The position numbers were made by a program, and so were the translations under genes. Below are positions 27,192-35,480 of a stretch of DNA of 64,000 nt, piece by piece. The DNA lies in assembly GCF_000722545.1 (NCBI RefSeq), contig NZ_JNVM01000003.1:124001-188000 (forward strand), read 5' to 3'. The notes beneath the pieces were generated by a model. It saw only the letters and a list, made by a program, of their open reading frames with translations, was not told the DNA's origin and made no database searches. The DNA is from Paenibacillus tyrphae. Lineage in GTDB: Bacteria > Bacillota > Bacilli > Paenibacillales > NBRC-103111. How positions within the stretch are numbered: position 1 is the stretch's first letter; each line of letters starts with the position of its first letter.

Positions 27192-27974
27192 TTAGTCATA
27201 AAATAGCTGCGACTTATGACGGCTCAAAGAACCTTTTAACCGCAGAATCGCTTTTGAGTGCAGCTGTGATATTCTGGATGGGGAAAGATTCATGACTTCG
27301 GCGATCTCGCTTAAAGACAATTCTTCGTAGTAAAAGAGGGATACGACAGTCCGCTCTTTTTCCGTCAACCGTTCGATAGCTTTAGCTAACGTTTCCTTTA
27401 AATATACTTCATTTACTTTGGATTCTGGACTTTTCGCCTTTTCGTCAATCAACAAAGAAAGCCGCGTCTCCGAATCTTCCTCCCGGATAGGATCATCGAT
27501 CGAACAGACGGTCGTCACTGCGATTTCCTGGACCATCTGTTGAAACTCCTGCTCGCTGACATCCAGATAAGAGCTCATTTCGCTATCGGTTACGGAACGC
27601 AAATATTGCTGTTCGAGCTTTTGATAAGCGTCCTCGATCTTCTTGGCCTTCTCCCTCACGGAACGAGGAACCCAGTCGCCTTGACGGAGCCCGTCGATCA
27701 TCGCCCCGCGAATGCGCCAGGAGGCATACGTTTCAAATTGCAGTCCCCGCTCGTAGTCGAACTTTTCGATGGCATCGATCAAGCCCATAATACCGCAGCT
27801 GGATAAGTCTTCTTTCGAAACGTTTTTAGGCAGACCGATGGAAAGACGACCCGAAACGTAATCGACCAACGGCAAATACGTTTCGATGAGCGCCTGCTTC
27901 GCTTTCAACTGTCTGTCTTCTCTCCATTGCTTCCAAACATCGATATTCGCCAAATGGGATTTTTGCGCGATCAT
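27192..27974 (-). CDS. sigD: RNA polymerase sigma-D (sigma-28 family) factor
   Basis: Directs transcription of late flagellar, motility and autolysin genes. The 260-residue product has region 2 (LVDYVSGRLSIGLP, LSSCGIMGLIDAIEKFDYERGLQFETYASWRIRGAM, residues about 35-95), region 3 (WVPRSVREKAKKIEDAY) and region 4 (AIERLTEKERTVVSLFYYEELSLSEIAEVMNLSPSRISQLHSKA near 205-245). Like other sigma-28 factors it lacks region 1.1. No anti-sigma FlgM gene is present in the window. It is near the 3' end of the fla/che operon, as in B. subtilis, where distance from the promoter affects its expression. Confidence 0.96.
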   Translation of the reverse strand: MIAQKSHLANIDVWKQWREDRQLKAKQALIETYLPLVDYVSGRLSIGLPKNVSKEDLSSCGIMGLIDAIEKFDYERGLQFETYASWRIRGAMIDGLRQGDWVPRSVREKAKKIEDAYQKLEQQYLRSVTDSEMSSYLDVSEQEFQQMVQEIAVTTVCSIDDPIREEDSETRLSLLIDEKAKSPESKVNEVYLKETLAKAIERLTEKERTVVSLFYYEELSLSEIAEVMNLSPSRISQLHSKAILRLKGSLSRHKSQLFYD

Positions 27975-27992
27975 GACAGATAGTCACCATCC

Positions 27993-28409
27993 TTATTCTT
28001 CAGACATTCGGCGAACCGCCTGTGCCAATTCGTCAGGAATCCCTTGTATCTTCGTTGACAGCTTCGGCGGATTCAGCGGGGAAAAATCGGTATCAGCAGT
28101 TTCCTTCGGACCCGGCGACGGTTTCAACATCTGATGCAGCTCCGCATCCTGATCGGGCGTTACAACATCGACCGCCGTCCCTTTAAGCTCATCCTCTTCT
28201 TCCAAATGCTCAGGAATCGGAGCGCCCGCGAATCCGGCAACCGTGCCAAGCAACCAGCGGAACAAAAATACGATTACAAACATCAGGACAAAGCTGTAGA
28301 AGCTGCGAATCAAGGTAGTCAGCCAAATATTGTCGGTTATCGACAATGCAAAGGTAATGACGAATGCTGCGGCTCCTACAATAAAGTTCCAACGTATCGA
28401 TCCGATCAT
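27993..28409 (-). CDS. Uncharacterised two-helix membrane protein between cheD and sigD
   Basis: A 138-residue protein with two predicted N-terminal membrane helices (about residues 8-28 and 32-56, RSFYSFVLMFVIVFLFRWLL) and a soluble, acidic/proline-rich C-terminal half. That half ends in a short helix, GIPDELAQAVRRMSEE, which could be a docking motif. I recognise no named domain. It starts 4 bp after cheD and ends 18 bp before sigD. B. subtilis has no gene in this place. A role in motor or sigma-D control is a guess from context. Confidence 0.6.
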   Translation of the reverse strand: MIGSIRWNFIVGAAAFVITFALSITDNIWLTTLIRSFYSFVLMFVIVFLFRWLLGTVAGFAGAPIPEHLEEEDELKGTAVDVVTPDQDAELHQMLKPSPGPKETADTDFSPLNPPKLSTKIQGIPDELAQAVRRMSEE

Positions 28410-28413
28410 AGGT

Positions 28414-28908
28414 TTACAGTTCCTTCACTCCGTGTTGTACGCTGCGAATCATAAGCATACCGGATTCGCAGTCGAATTCGATGGTTCGCCCGTAATTGCC
28501 GCCGGTATCTTCGGCAATAATCGGGATCTTGAAACGTCCGAGCATTTCCTTGCAGGACTCGACATTCCGCGGTCCGATCCGCATCGTGTCCGATTGGGAG
28601 CCGAACGAGAACATTTGTGCGCCTCCGGCCATTTTGGCAACCATGTGCTTCACTTGAGCCCCTAGATCCTCCATCTGGCGAATCATTTCGGGGATCGCCG
28701 TATCGGCATATTTCGCGATGTTCAGCTTTCCTTCTCTGGCAATATCCGAGGTCGGCAGCATGACGTGGGCCATTCCGGCTACTTTGGCCTTGGCATCGAA
28801 CAAGGTAACGCCCACGCAGGAACCGAGCCCCGTCGTTTTGAGCACACCGGTCAAGTGAGCGACGTTCAGGTCAGCCATTCCTACTTTAATCAGATTGTCT
28901 TGGATCAT
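28414..28908 (-). CDS. cheD: Chemoreceptor glutamine deamidase CheD
   Basis: Deamidates specific receptor glutamines and, in B. subtilis, binds receptors and CheC to tune adaptation. The 164-residue product has the catalytic Cys31 in GLGSCVGVTLFD and His48 in GMAHVMLP, with the conserved FGSQSDTMRIGPRNVE segment near 100 and a GGNYGRTIEFD block near 138. Its start overlaps the cheC stop by 4 bases, matching the known functional pairing of the two proteins. Confidence 0.96.
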   Translation of the reverse strand: MIQDNLIKVGMADLNVAHLTGVLKTTGLGSCVGVTLFDAKAKVAGMAHVMLPTSDIAREGKLNIAKYADTAIPEMIRQMEDLGAQVKHMVAKMAGGAQMFSFGSQSDTMRIGPRNVESCKEMLGRFKIPIIAEDTGGNYGRTIEFDCESGMLMIRSVQHGVKEL

Positions 28909-29525
28909 GGAGTATGCACTCCCAAAGCAACGAAAATACGTTCGAAGGACTCTGGGTCTGGGATGAGGAAGAAATGCCCTTCCACCTCGTCGCTTCCGTC
29001 GAGAAACTTCGTGTCGATCAAGAGCGCCTGATCTCCCATTTGACCGAACTGGAGCAGGCCGTAGCTCAGAATCGCTCCCGCCATATCAATCGCAAGCGAA
29101 GGAACGGTAGGCTGCATGTTCAGCTGTGTGAAATCCGCCAGCGACGATAAGTACGAGCCTGCCAAAATGTTCCCGATCTCGTTAAGCGCAGACAACTCCA
29201 TTTCGGAGTACTCTTCGCCCTCCACCGCGTCCATTCCGACCAAGTTGCGAAGAAGCTTCTTAGCCGGCTCGAACTTCAGGATAAAGAATAAGTTTCCCGG
29301 CGTTTCCCCTTCGACTCTCAGAAATATAGCGATAACAGCTTGTTCGGCTCCGCCTACGCTGTCCGCGATTTCCTCAAAAGGAACCATTCGCACTTTGGGC
29401 ACAAGCATATCTACAGGCTTATCGAGCAGCTGCGAGAGTGCAGTAGCCGCATGTCCGGCACCGATATTTCCGACTTCCTTCAGCACGTCCATTTGAAAAT
29501 CGGCAAAAGAATTAAATGCTTCCAC
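28905..29525 (-). CDS. cheC: CheY-P phosphatase CheC
   Basis: A CheY-P phosphatase stimulated by CheD. The 206-residue product has both active-site helices of the CheC type: KEVGNIGAGHAATAL with E17 and N20, and LNEIGNILAGSYLSSL with E116 and N119. The start is GTG 29525, with GAGGAG 8 nt upstream. It lies between cheW and cheD. FliY downstream in gene order carries a related phosphatase domain, so the system has two CheY-P sinks, as in B. subtilis. Confidence 0.96.
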   Translation of the reverse strand: MEAFNSFADFQMDVLKEVGNIGAGHAATALSQLLDKPVDMLVPKVRMVPFEEIADSVGGAEQAVIAIFLRVEGETPGNLFFILKFEPAKKLLRNLVGMDAVEGEEYSEMELSALNEIGNILAGSYLSSLADFTQLNMQPTVPSLAIDMAGAILSYGLLQFGQMGDQALLIDTKFLDGSDEVEGHFFLIPDPESFERIFVALGVHTP

Positions 29526-29530
29526 TAGGC

Positions 29531-29992
29531 CTACTCCTCTACATTCTCCAGTTGAACGATCTCGCTCTTGGTCAATACTTCCTTCAGGTTCAGCAGCACA
29601 AGCAGCCGGCTTTCACCTACCTTGGCAATCCCGTGAAGGTACTTGGCCTTAATACCGCCTACGATTTCCGGCGGATCGTCGATATGATCCGAATCCACAT
29701 CGATGACGTCGTTGGCCGAATCGACGATCAGGCCGACTTCGATGTCGCCGACCGCAACGATAATGATCCGCGAGTTGTCGGTATACTCGGTTTCCGGAAA
29801 ACCGAAGCGGCCGCGCAAATCGATGACGGGGGTCACAACGCCGCGCAAATTGATGACGCCTTTGACGAATTCAGGCGTTTTCGGAACACGGGTCATCGGC
29901 TGCATCCGTTCAATGGTGCGAACCTTCTCGACCTCTACCCCGTATTCTTCCTTTCCTAAAGTAAACACGATGACTTTCAATTCTTCTCCCAT
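29531..29992 (-). CDS. cheW: Chemotaxis coupling protein CheW
   Basis: Links chemoreceptors to CheA. The 153-residue product is a single CheW domain with VIVFTLGKEEYGVEVEKVRTI, the diagnostic TPEFVKGVINLRGVVTPVIDLRGRFG core near residues 40-66 and a C-terminal GIAKVGESRLLVLLNLKEVL block. It begins 51 bp after cheA and is followed 5 bp later by cheC. Confidence 0.97.
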   Translation of the reverse strand: MGEELKVIVFTLGKEEYGVEVEKVRTIERMQPMTRVPKTPEFVKGVINLRGVVTPVIDLRGRFGFPETEYTDNSRIIIVAVGDIEVGLIVDSANDVIDVDSDHIDDPPEIVGGIKAKYLHGIAKVGESRLLVLLNLKEVLTKSEIVQLENVEE

Positions 29993-30043
29993 ACTCGCAG
30001 CCTCCTTAAGTTATCGCGTGAATGTAGCCGTCTTTGCGTCCCG

Positions 30044-32101
30044 CTATTTAATCAAGGCATTCGTATCGATAATTAACGCGACTTGTCCGTCTCCCAGAAT
30101 GGTTGCGCCGGAAACCGCAAACAGCTTGGTCAAATATTTGCCTAACGTCTTCAGCACGATCTCCTGCTGGCCAATAAATTCGTCGACGACGAGCGCGGCC
30201 ATTTTGTCGCCTTTGCGTATGATGACCACTTGCGTTTCGTTCTCGGAAATATTCGTTCCTCCCGGCACATCGAACAGATCGGCCAAGGATACGAGCGGGA
30301 TGACCCCGGTACGGTACTCGACCATGCGATTGCCGTGAACCGAGCGAATCTGTTCTTGACGGACAGCCATCGTTTCCACAATGGAAGAAAGCGGAATAGC
30401 GTACTTCTCGTTATTGAGCCGGATCAGCATCGCCGAGATAATCGACAGCGTCAGCGGCAGCTGAACGGAAAATTTAGAGCCTTTCCCCCACGCCGAATCG
30501 AGTTGGACTTGTCCGCCGAGACTTTGAATCTTCGTTTTCACGACATCAAGTCCGACCCCGCGGCCGGAGATGTCCGATATTTTATCCGCCGTGCTGAAGC
30601 CGGAGGCAAAAATCAACTGATTGACCTCGTCATCCGTAATGCGCGCGGCTTGTTCCTTGGTCAAAACGTTGTTTTCCAGCGCTTTTTTCAGCACTTTGTC
30701 CCGGTTAATGCCGCGTCCGTCTTCCTCGATCTCGATAAACACATGGTTTCCGCTATGATACGCGCGCAGATGAATCGTTCCGGTCTCGGGCTTTCCGAGG
30801 GAAACGCGCTCGGCAGCCGGCTCCACGCCATGGTCGACGGCATTCCGAAGCAAATGCACCAACGGATCGCCGATTTCGTCGATGACCGTCCGGTCCAATT
30901 CGGTATCGGCGCCGGTGATGATCAGATCTACCTTTTTGTCCAGATTCTTCGCGACATCCCGGATCATGCGAGGGAAACGGTTGAAGACGGTATCGATCGG
31001 CACCATGCGCAGCTTCAGTACGATATTCTGCAAATCGCTGCTGACCCGGGACATATGCTCGACGGTTTCCGTCAATTCGCTGCGGCGAATTTCACTCGCA
31101 AGCTGCTCCAACCGTACCCGATCGATCAGCAGCTCGCTGAACAGGTTCATCAGCGTATCGAGCCGCTCGATGTCGACGCGGATCGTACGCCCGGCTACAG
31201 GGGCACCGCCGGCGGCAGGCGCTTTTTTGGCTTCCTGCTTCGGCGCTTCCTGCGTCGATGCGGCGGCAGTCTCAGCTTGAGCCTGTGCCTGTGCAGTTGC
31301 AGCGTTGGACCCGGAAGGCGGAGTCATAAGCTCCGTCAGTTTAGCCTGATCCAAAACGATAACGTCCACTTTATCGATTTCGGATACGCTCGCGACTTGC
31401 TTTTGCAGCTCATCGGTATCGATTTGAGATATGTAATAAACGACAAACGATTGATCAAATCGCTCCTGCTCGATATCTTCCACAGAAGGGTTGGATTTGA
31501 TGACCTCCCCGTTCTGCTCAAGCACGTTGAATACCATATAAGCGCGCGCCGCTTTCAACACGCAATCTTGACGAACGGTTACTTCGAGGCGGAGCACAGG
31601 AATGCCCGCTTCGATGGACTGCTGAAGAATCGAATATTGAAATTCGTCAAGCTCTCCCCCGGCGAAAGTTGTCTCCGCCGCTTTGGCCGTCGCGCCTCTG
31701 GCTGCGCCACCCTTGGTGTAATCGCCCGAAACGATGGACTTCAGCGCGGCGACGATTTCGGTTACGTCTGCTTGACCTGTACCGCCTTGAATGATGTCCT
31801 CCACCATGGATTCCAAGGAATCCAGACTTTTGAACAGGCAGTCGAAAATAAACGAATCCATCTTCAGCTTATGGTTGCGGACGAGGTCCAGCACATTCTC
31901 CATCTCGTGAGTCAGTGACGCCAGATCCTCGAATCCCATCGTCGCCGACATCCCTTTCAACGTATGCGCCGACCGAAAAATATTTTGCACGATCGTGATG
32001 TCTTCCGGGCTGCTCTCCAGACTGAGGATCTGTTCGTTCATCGCTTGCAAGTGATCTCTCGACTCATCGATAAACATCGAGAGGTATTGATTCATTTCCA
32101 T
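30044..32101 (-). CDS. cheA: Chemotaxis histidine kinase CheA
   Basis: A cytoplasmic kinase that phosphorylates CheY and CheB in response to receptors. The 685-residue product has an Hpt domain with phosphorylated His46 in RSAHTLKGMS, a CheY/CheB-binding P2 region at about 155-260, and an Ala/Gln-rich linker at about 265-300. The dimerisation helices (RIDTLMNLFSELLIDRVRLEQ) are near 310. The HATPase domain has an HLLRNAVDHGVE N box near 410 and GRGVGLDVV and GKGSKFSVQLPLTL segments. A CheW-like P5 domain forms the C terminus. The ATG at 32101 has GGAGGTG upstream. Confidence 0.97.
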   Translation of the reverse strand: MEMNQYLSMFIDESRDHLQAMNEQILSLESSPEDITIVQNIFRSAHTLKGMSATMGFEDLASLTHEMENVLDLVRNHKLKMDSFIFDCLFKSLDSLESMVEDIIQGGTGQADVTEIVAALKSIVSGDYTKGGAARGATAKAAETTFAGGELDEFQYSILQQSIEAGIPVLRLEVTVRQDCVLKAARAYMVFNVLEQNGEVIKSNPSVEDIEQERFDQSFVVYYISQIDTDELQKQVASVSEIDKVDVIVLDQAKLTELMTPPSGSNAATAQAQAQAETAAASTQEAPKQEAKKAPAAGGAPVAGRTIRVDIERLDTLMNLFSELLIDRVRLEQLASEIRRSELTETVEHMSRVSSDLQNIVLKLRMVPIDTVFNRFPRMIRDVAKNLDKKVDLIITGADTELDRTVIDEIGDPLVHLLRNAVDHGVEPAAERVSLGKPETGTIHLRAYHSGNHVFIEIEEDGRGINRDKVLKKALENNVLTKEQAARITDDEVNQLIFASGFSTADKISDISGRGVGLDVVKTKIQSLGGQVQLDSAWGKGSKFSVQLPLTLSIISAMLIRLNNEKYAIPLSSIVETMAVRQEQIRSVHGNRMVEYRTGVIPLVSLADLFDVPGGTNISENETQVVIIRKGDKMAALVVDEFIGQQEIVLKTLGKYLTKLFAVSGATILGDGQVALIIDTNALIK

Positions 32102-32149
32102 ATCTACACCTCCATCATGGTAGTTGCTCTATCAAGGCTTACCCGGAAG

Positions 32150-33265
32150 TCAGGGCTCGCGGGCGACGGCTTGTACCAGCTTCGCGGTAATTTCCTGCTG
32201 GGGGAGCACATGCGTTACGCAATTCAGCTCCACCGCCGCGCGGGGCATCCCGTAAACGATGCAGGTGTCCTCCGATTCGGCGATCGTCGTTACGGCTCCG
32301 GATTGCTTCAGCGCCAGCATCCCTTTGGCTCCGTCGGAGCCCATACCGGTCATGAGCACGATGTGGCGTTTAAGCTCCCTCATCGGCAGCAGCGATTCGA
32401 AAAGCACGTCCACCGACGGCCGGTGTCCACCGCGCGGATCTTCTTTTGTCAGATGGATCTTGTAAGAATGGTTCCCATTGCGGGCTACGGTCATATGATA
32501 GCCGCCAGGGGCCACATAAGCGGTGCCGCTCTCCAGAATCATGCCGGCTTCCGCCTCAACCACCCGCAGCCTCGAAACGGAATCGAGCCGCTGCGCCAGC
32601 GACTTGGTAAAGTTAGGAGGCATATGCTGGACGATAACGACGGGAGCGGGAAAGTACTCCGGGAAATCGGACAACACCTGATGCAGCGCCCGAGGCCCTC
32701 CGGTCGAGGTGCCGATGGCGACGATATGTTCGAATCCAGCCGCACCTGTAGCGGGGCGCCGTTCCATTCTTGAGGCCGGTTCCGAGAACGGCCGAGGATC
32801 TTTCGGCACCTCCGGCGCTTTAGGCGACGGTTTGCTCAACGCGGAACGCGACAGCTTGCGCATGTTCGTTTTTACCGCGATGTGCAGTTTTTCGAGCAGC
32901 AGATGCTTGACTTTATGCAAATCGAGTGAAATCGAACCCGACGGTTTTCCGACGAAATCGACAGCCCCCCATTCGAGCGCTTTGATAGTCTCCGCCGCGC
33001 CTTCTTGGGTCAGACTGCTTAACATGATGACCGGAACAGGGTGCTCATTCATGATCGCGCGAAGCGCATCCAATCCGTTCATTTCCGGCATCTCAATATC
33101 CATAGTGACAGCATGGGGGTTCAACTTTTTGACCAGCTCGACGGCTTCCTTGCCGTTTTTTGCGGTTCCTACTACCCGCAGCGCCGGGTCCCCCGATATA
33201 AGGTCGGTGATGATTTTTCTCATAAAAACCGAATCATCCACCACGAGCACATCGTAAGGCTGCAT
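32150..33265 (-). CDS. cheB: Protein-glutamate methylesterase/deamidase CheB
   Basis: Removes methyl groups from, or deamidates, receptors for adaptation. The 371-residue product has a receiver domain at 1-120 (acidic D10, D11; phospho-Asp56 in TMDIEMPEMNG). A linker at about 140-175 precedes the methylesterase domain with catalytic Ser187 in GTSTGGPRAL, His214 in VQHMPPNFT and Asp311 in TGMGSDGAKG. ATG 33265 is preferred (GAGGA 9 nt upstream); a GTG at 33274 is too close to the SD. It follows flhG and precedes cheA. Confidence 0.96.
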   Translation of the reverse strand: MQPYDVLVVDDSVFMRKIITDLISGDPALRVVGTAKNGKEAVELVKKLNPHAVTMDIEMPEMNGLDALRAIMNEHPVPVIMLSSLTQEGAAETIKALEWGAVDFVGKPSGSISLDLHKVKHLLLEKLHIAVKTNMRKLSRSALSKPSPKAPEVPKDPRPFSEPASRMERRPATGAAGFEHIVAIGTSTGGPRALHQVLSDFPEYFPAPVVIVQHMPPNFTKSLAQRLDSVSRLRVVEAEAGMILESGTAYVAPGGYHMTVARNGNHSYKIHLTKEDPRGGHRPSVDVLFESLLPMRELKRHIVLMTGMGSDGAKGMLALKQSGAVTTIAESEDTCIVYGMPRAAVELNCVTHVLPQQEITAKLVQAVAREP

Positions 33266-33319
33266 ACGTTTCACTCCTCTGCGTTGTGTCTGATTCTGAA
33301 GGTCGGAGGATGTTCTCTT

Positions 33320-34189
33320 TTATTTAAGCAGCTTAATCATTCGGTTCAAGAAGCCTTTGACCGCCCCCGAGCTCATGTCCGCCGGCTTTTGGTTCGCAAT
33401 AAAATCATCGGTCAGATCATAGATCGATTTGGATGCGCCGCTCGACGGAAAAGCTACGGTAAAAGGCACCTGCTTTTTTACGGCTTTGGACACCGCAGCA
33501 TCATCAAGCACGTAGCCGATGGTTGGAATGTCCAGATTCAAAAATTGCTTGGCGACCATACTGATCTTCTCGGCAGTTTGCCTGCCCTCCCGCCAATCGG
33601 TCACCCGATTGACGACCAGCCGGAAGCGAATGTCGTAATCCATCGAATTGACCATTTTTATAATGGCATACGCATCGGTAATCGAGGTCGGCTCCGGCGT
33701 CGTCACCACGATCGTTTCTTGTGCGGCAACGATAAACTTGAGCGTTTCTTTGGACAACCCGGCCCCCGTATCGAAAATGATAAAGTCCGCATGTCCGTTC
33801 AGCTGGCCGATTTGCTCTTGAAAATAATCCAATTGTTCCTCGGACAGCCGGATCAGGTCGTTGAAACCTGAGCCTCCTGCGATAAATTGCAAATCATTAT
33901 AGCCCTTATGAATGATGTCCCAAATCGTCTTTTCTTTTTTCAACAAATGATACAAATTGTACTTCGGCGTAATTCCCATGAGCACGTCGATATTGGCCAG
34001 ACCGATATCGGCGTCGAAAACAAGTACCTTAAACCCTTTTTTTTGAAGCGTAAGAGCAAAATTAAGTGTAAAGTTCGATTTGCCGACCCCGCCCTTACCG
34101 CTTGTAACAGCGAGAATGCGTGTCGGCTTCTCTGCGGAGTTGGCTCGATGCCTGATCAGATTCCGAAGCTCTTGTGCCTGATCATTCAT
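33320..34189 (-). CDS. flhG: FlhG/YlxH flagellar number and placement ATPase
   Basis: A MinD-like ATPase that works with FlhF to control the number and position of flagella. The 289-residue product has an N-terminal FlhF-activating stretch (QAQELRNLIRHR), the deviant Walker A GKGGVGKS at 31-38, KVLVFDADIGLANIDVLMG near 53 and a DFIIFDTGAGLS switch near 135. The C-terminal amphipathic membrane-targeting helix is GFLNRMIKLLK. It overlaps the flhF end by 8 bases, consistent with translation coupling of the partners. Confidence 0.95.
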   Translation of the reverse strand: MNDQAQELRNLIRHRANSAEKPTRILAVTSGKGGVGKSNFTLNFALTLQKKGFKVLVFDADIGLANIDVLMGITPKYNLYHLLKKEKTIWDIIHKGYNDLQFIAGGSGFNDLIRLSEEQLDYFQEQIGQLNGHADFIIFDTGAGLSKETLKFIVAAQETIVVTTPEPTSITDAYAIIKMVNSMDYDIRFRLVVNRVTDWREGRQTAEKISMVAKQFLNLDIPTIGYVLDDAAVSKAVKKQVPFTVAFPSSGASKSIYDLTDDFIANQKPADMSSGAVKGFLNRMIKLLK

Positions 34190-35480
34190 GGTTGTTATCC
34201 TCCAGAATCCAATCGATCAGCTGCCTCTCGTTCAACTCCTCGATATCGTCGGGAACGCTCTGCCCGTTGGCGATATAAGAAGTCTGCAATCCGAAATCGC
34301 GGATGAGGTTAACGACGGCACCATACGAATTGGTCTCGTCCTTTTTCGTAAACAATACTTTATCTAATTTGAACTTGCTGAAGTTGTATGTAATGGCCTT
34401 CATATCTTTATATTTAGTCGTTAAGCTGAGTACCAGGAACGTCTCGCTCTTTCCTCCGGATTGAAGCAGCGCATTCAACTCCGAAACGTACATCTCGTTG
34501 CGGAAGTTTCGACCGGCCGTATCCATAAAAATAAGATCGCAGTCTTTCAAATTCTCGAGTGCTTTGTTCAAATCCAGTGGAGAAAAGACAACCTCAAGCG
34601 GCACGTTCAAAATGGTAGCGTACGTCTTAAGCTGCTCCACCGCGGCGATGCGGTACGTATCCGAGGTGATGAACCCGACCTTGCGGCGGTGCTTCAGCAC
34701 TTGTTCGGCAGCCAGCTTGGCGATCGTCGTCGTTTTGCCGACGCCCGTAGGCCCGACAAAATGAGCGATTCGGGTATCGGAAGCGATCCCTTTGCCGCCC
34801 TGCGGCTGAAGCAGCGTCTGGAGCTGCGTCCGGAGAGAACGGACCGCGAATTCTTCCGTGGCCGGAACGCCTTCGGCTTCGGCTTCCTCCGCTACCCGGG
34901 CCAAAAGCTCCTGAACCATCTGCGAGTCGATCTCCTGATCGAGCAGCCGGCGCTCCAGTTCCATGAAGACCGGATCTTGGGCTGCCTCCGGCATACGCTG
35001 TGAAGAAAGCTTCTGCATCATTTCTTTCATCTGCTTGATCTCTTCAAGAAGCGTATCTTCCTTGGCTCTGCTGCTTACGGAAGCCGGCTGTGCCCCAGCA
35101 GGTGCAACCTGAATAGGCGGGCTTGGCGGGAGCACGTCCGGCACTTCGGGAAACGACAACGCCGGCTGTGCTTCCCGCTCCCGGTCTCGCTGCATCCCGT
35201 AAGCGGTAGCCGCAGCCGGACTGTTCACAAGCGAAGTCGCCGCCGGGGCGACCGGCTTCGCTAACGTAGCGGTCGCCGACTTGCCAGAAGCCGGCTGTCC
35301 GCTTCCGGCTGCGGAATCCGTGGCAGCGATCACTTCGATCTTTTTCTTCGAAAACATGCCGAGAAATCCGCCGGAACGAATTTCTTTCGTATTGATGATG
35401 ACAGCGTCTTTCCCGAGGTCCGTGCGAATTTTTTGCAGGGCATCCGGCATGGAGTCTACGACATACCGCTTCACTCTCAT
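34182..35480 (-). CDS. flhF: SRP-family GTPase FlhF
   Basis: A GTPase that positions flagellar assembly at the membrane. The 432-residue product has a basic N-terminal B domain (VKRYVVDSMPDALQKIRTDLG), a Ser/Ala/Pro-rich linker at about 60-130, an N domain at about 145-215, and the G domain. That domain holds G1 [15 protein letters not shown] near 235, ITSDTYRIAAVEQLKTYA, and the IFMDTAGRN G3 region near 315. Its stop overlaps flhG by 8 bases and its start overlaps the flhA stop by 4. Confidence 0.96.
   Translation of the reverse strand: MRVKRYVVDSMPDALQKIRTDLGKDAVIINTKEIRSGGFLGMFSKKKIEVIAATDSAAGSGQPASGKSATATLAKPVAPAATSLVNSPAAATAYGMQRDREREAQPALSFPEVPDVLPPSPPIQVAPAGAQPASVSSRAKEDTLLEEIKQMKEMMQKLSSQRMPEAAQDPVFMELERRLLDQEIDSQMVQELLARVAEEAEAEGVPATEEFAVRSLRTQLQTLLQPQGGKGIASDTRIAHFVGPTGVGKTTTIAKLAAEQVLKHRRKVGFITSDTYRIAAVEQLKTYATILNVPLEVVFSPLDLNKALENLKDCDLIFMDTAGRNFRNEMYVSELNALLQSGGKSETFLVLSLTTKYKDMKAITYNFSKFKLDKVLFTKKDETNSYGAVVNLIRDFGLQTSYIANGQSVPDDIEELNERQLIDWILEDNNHE

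Noticed and set aside
30230..31918. A 562-codon open frame on the + strand
   Set aside because: Antisense to cheA, with no recognisable domains.
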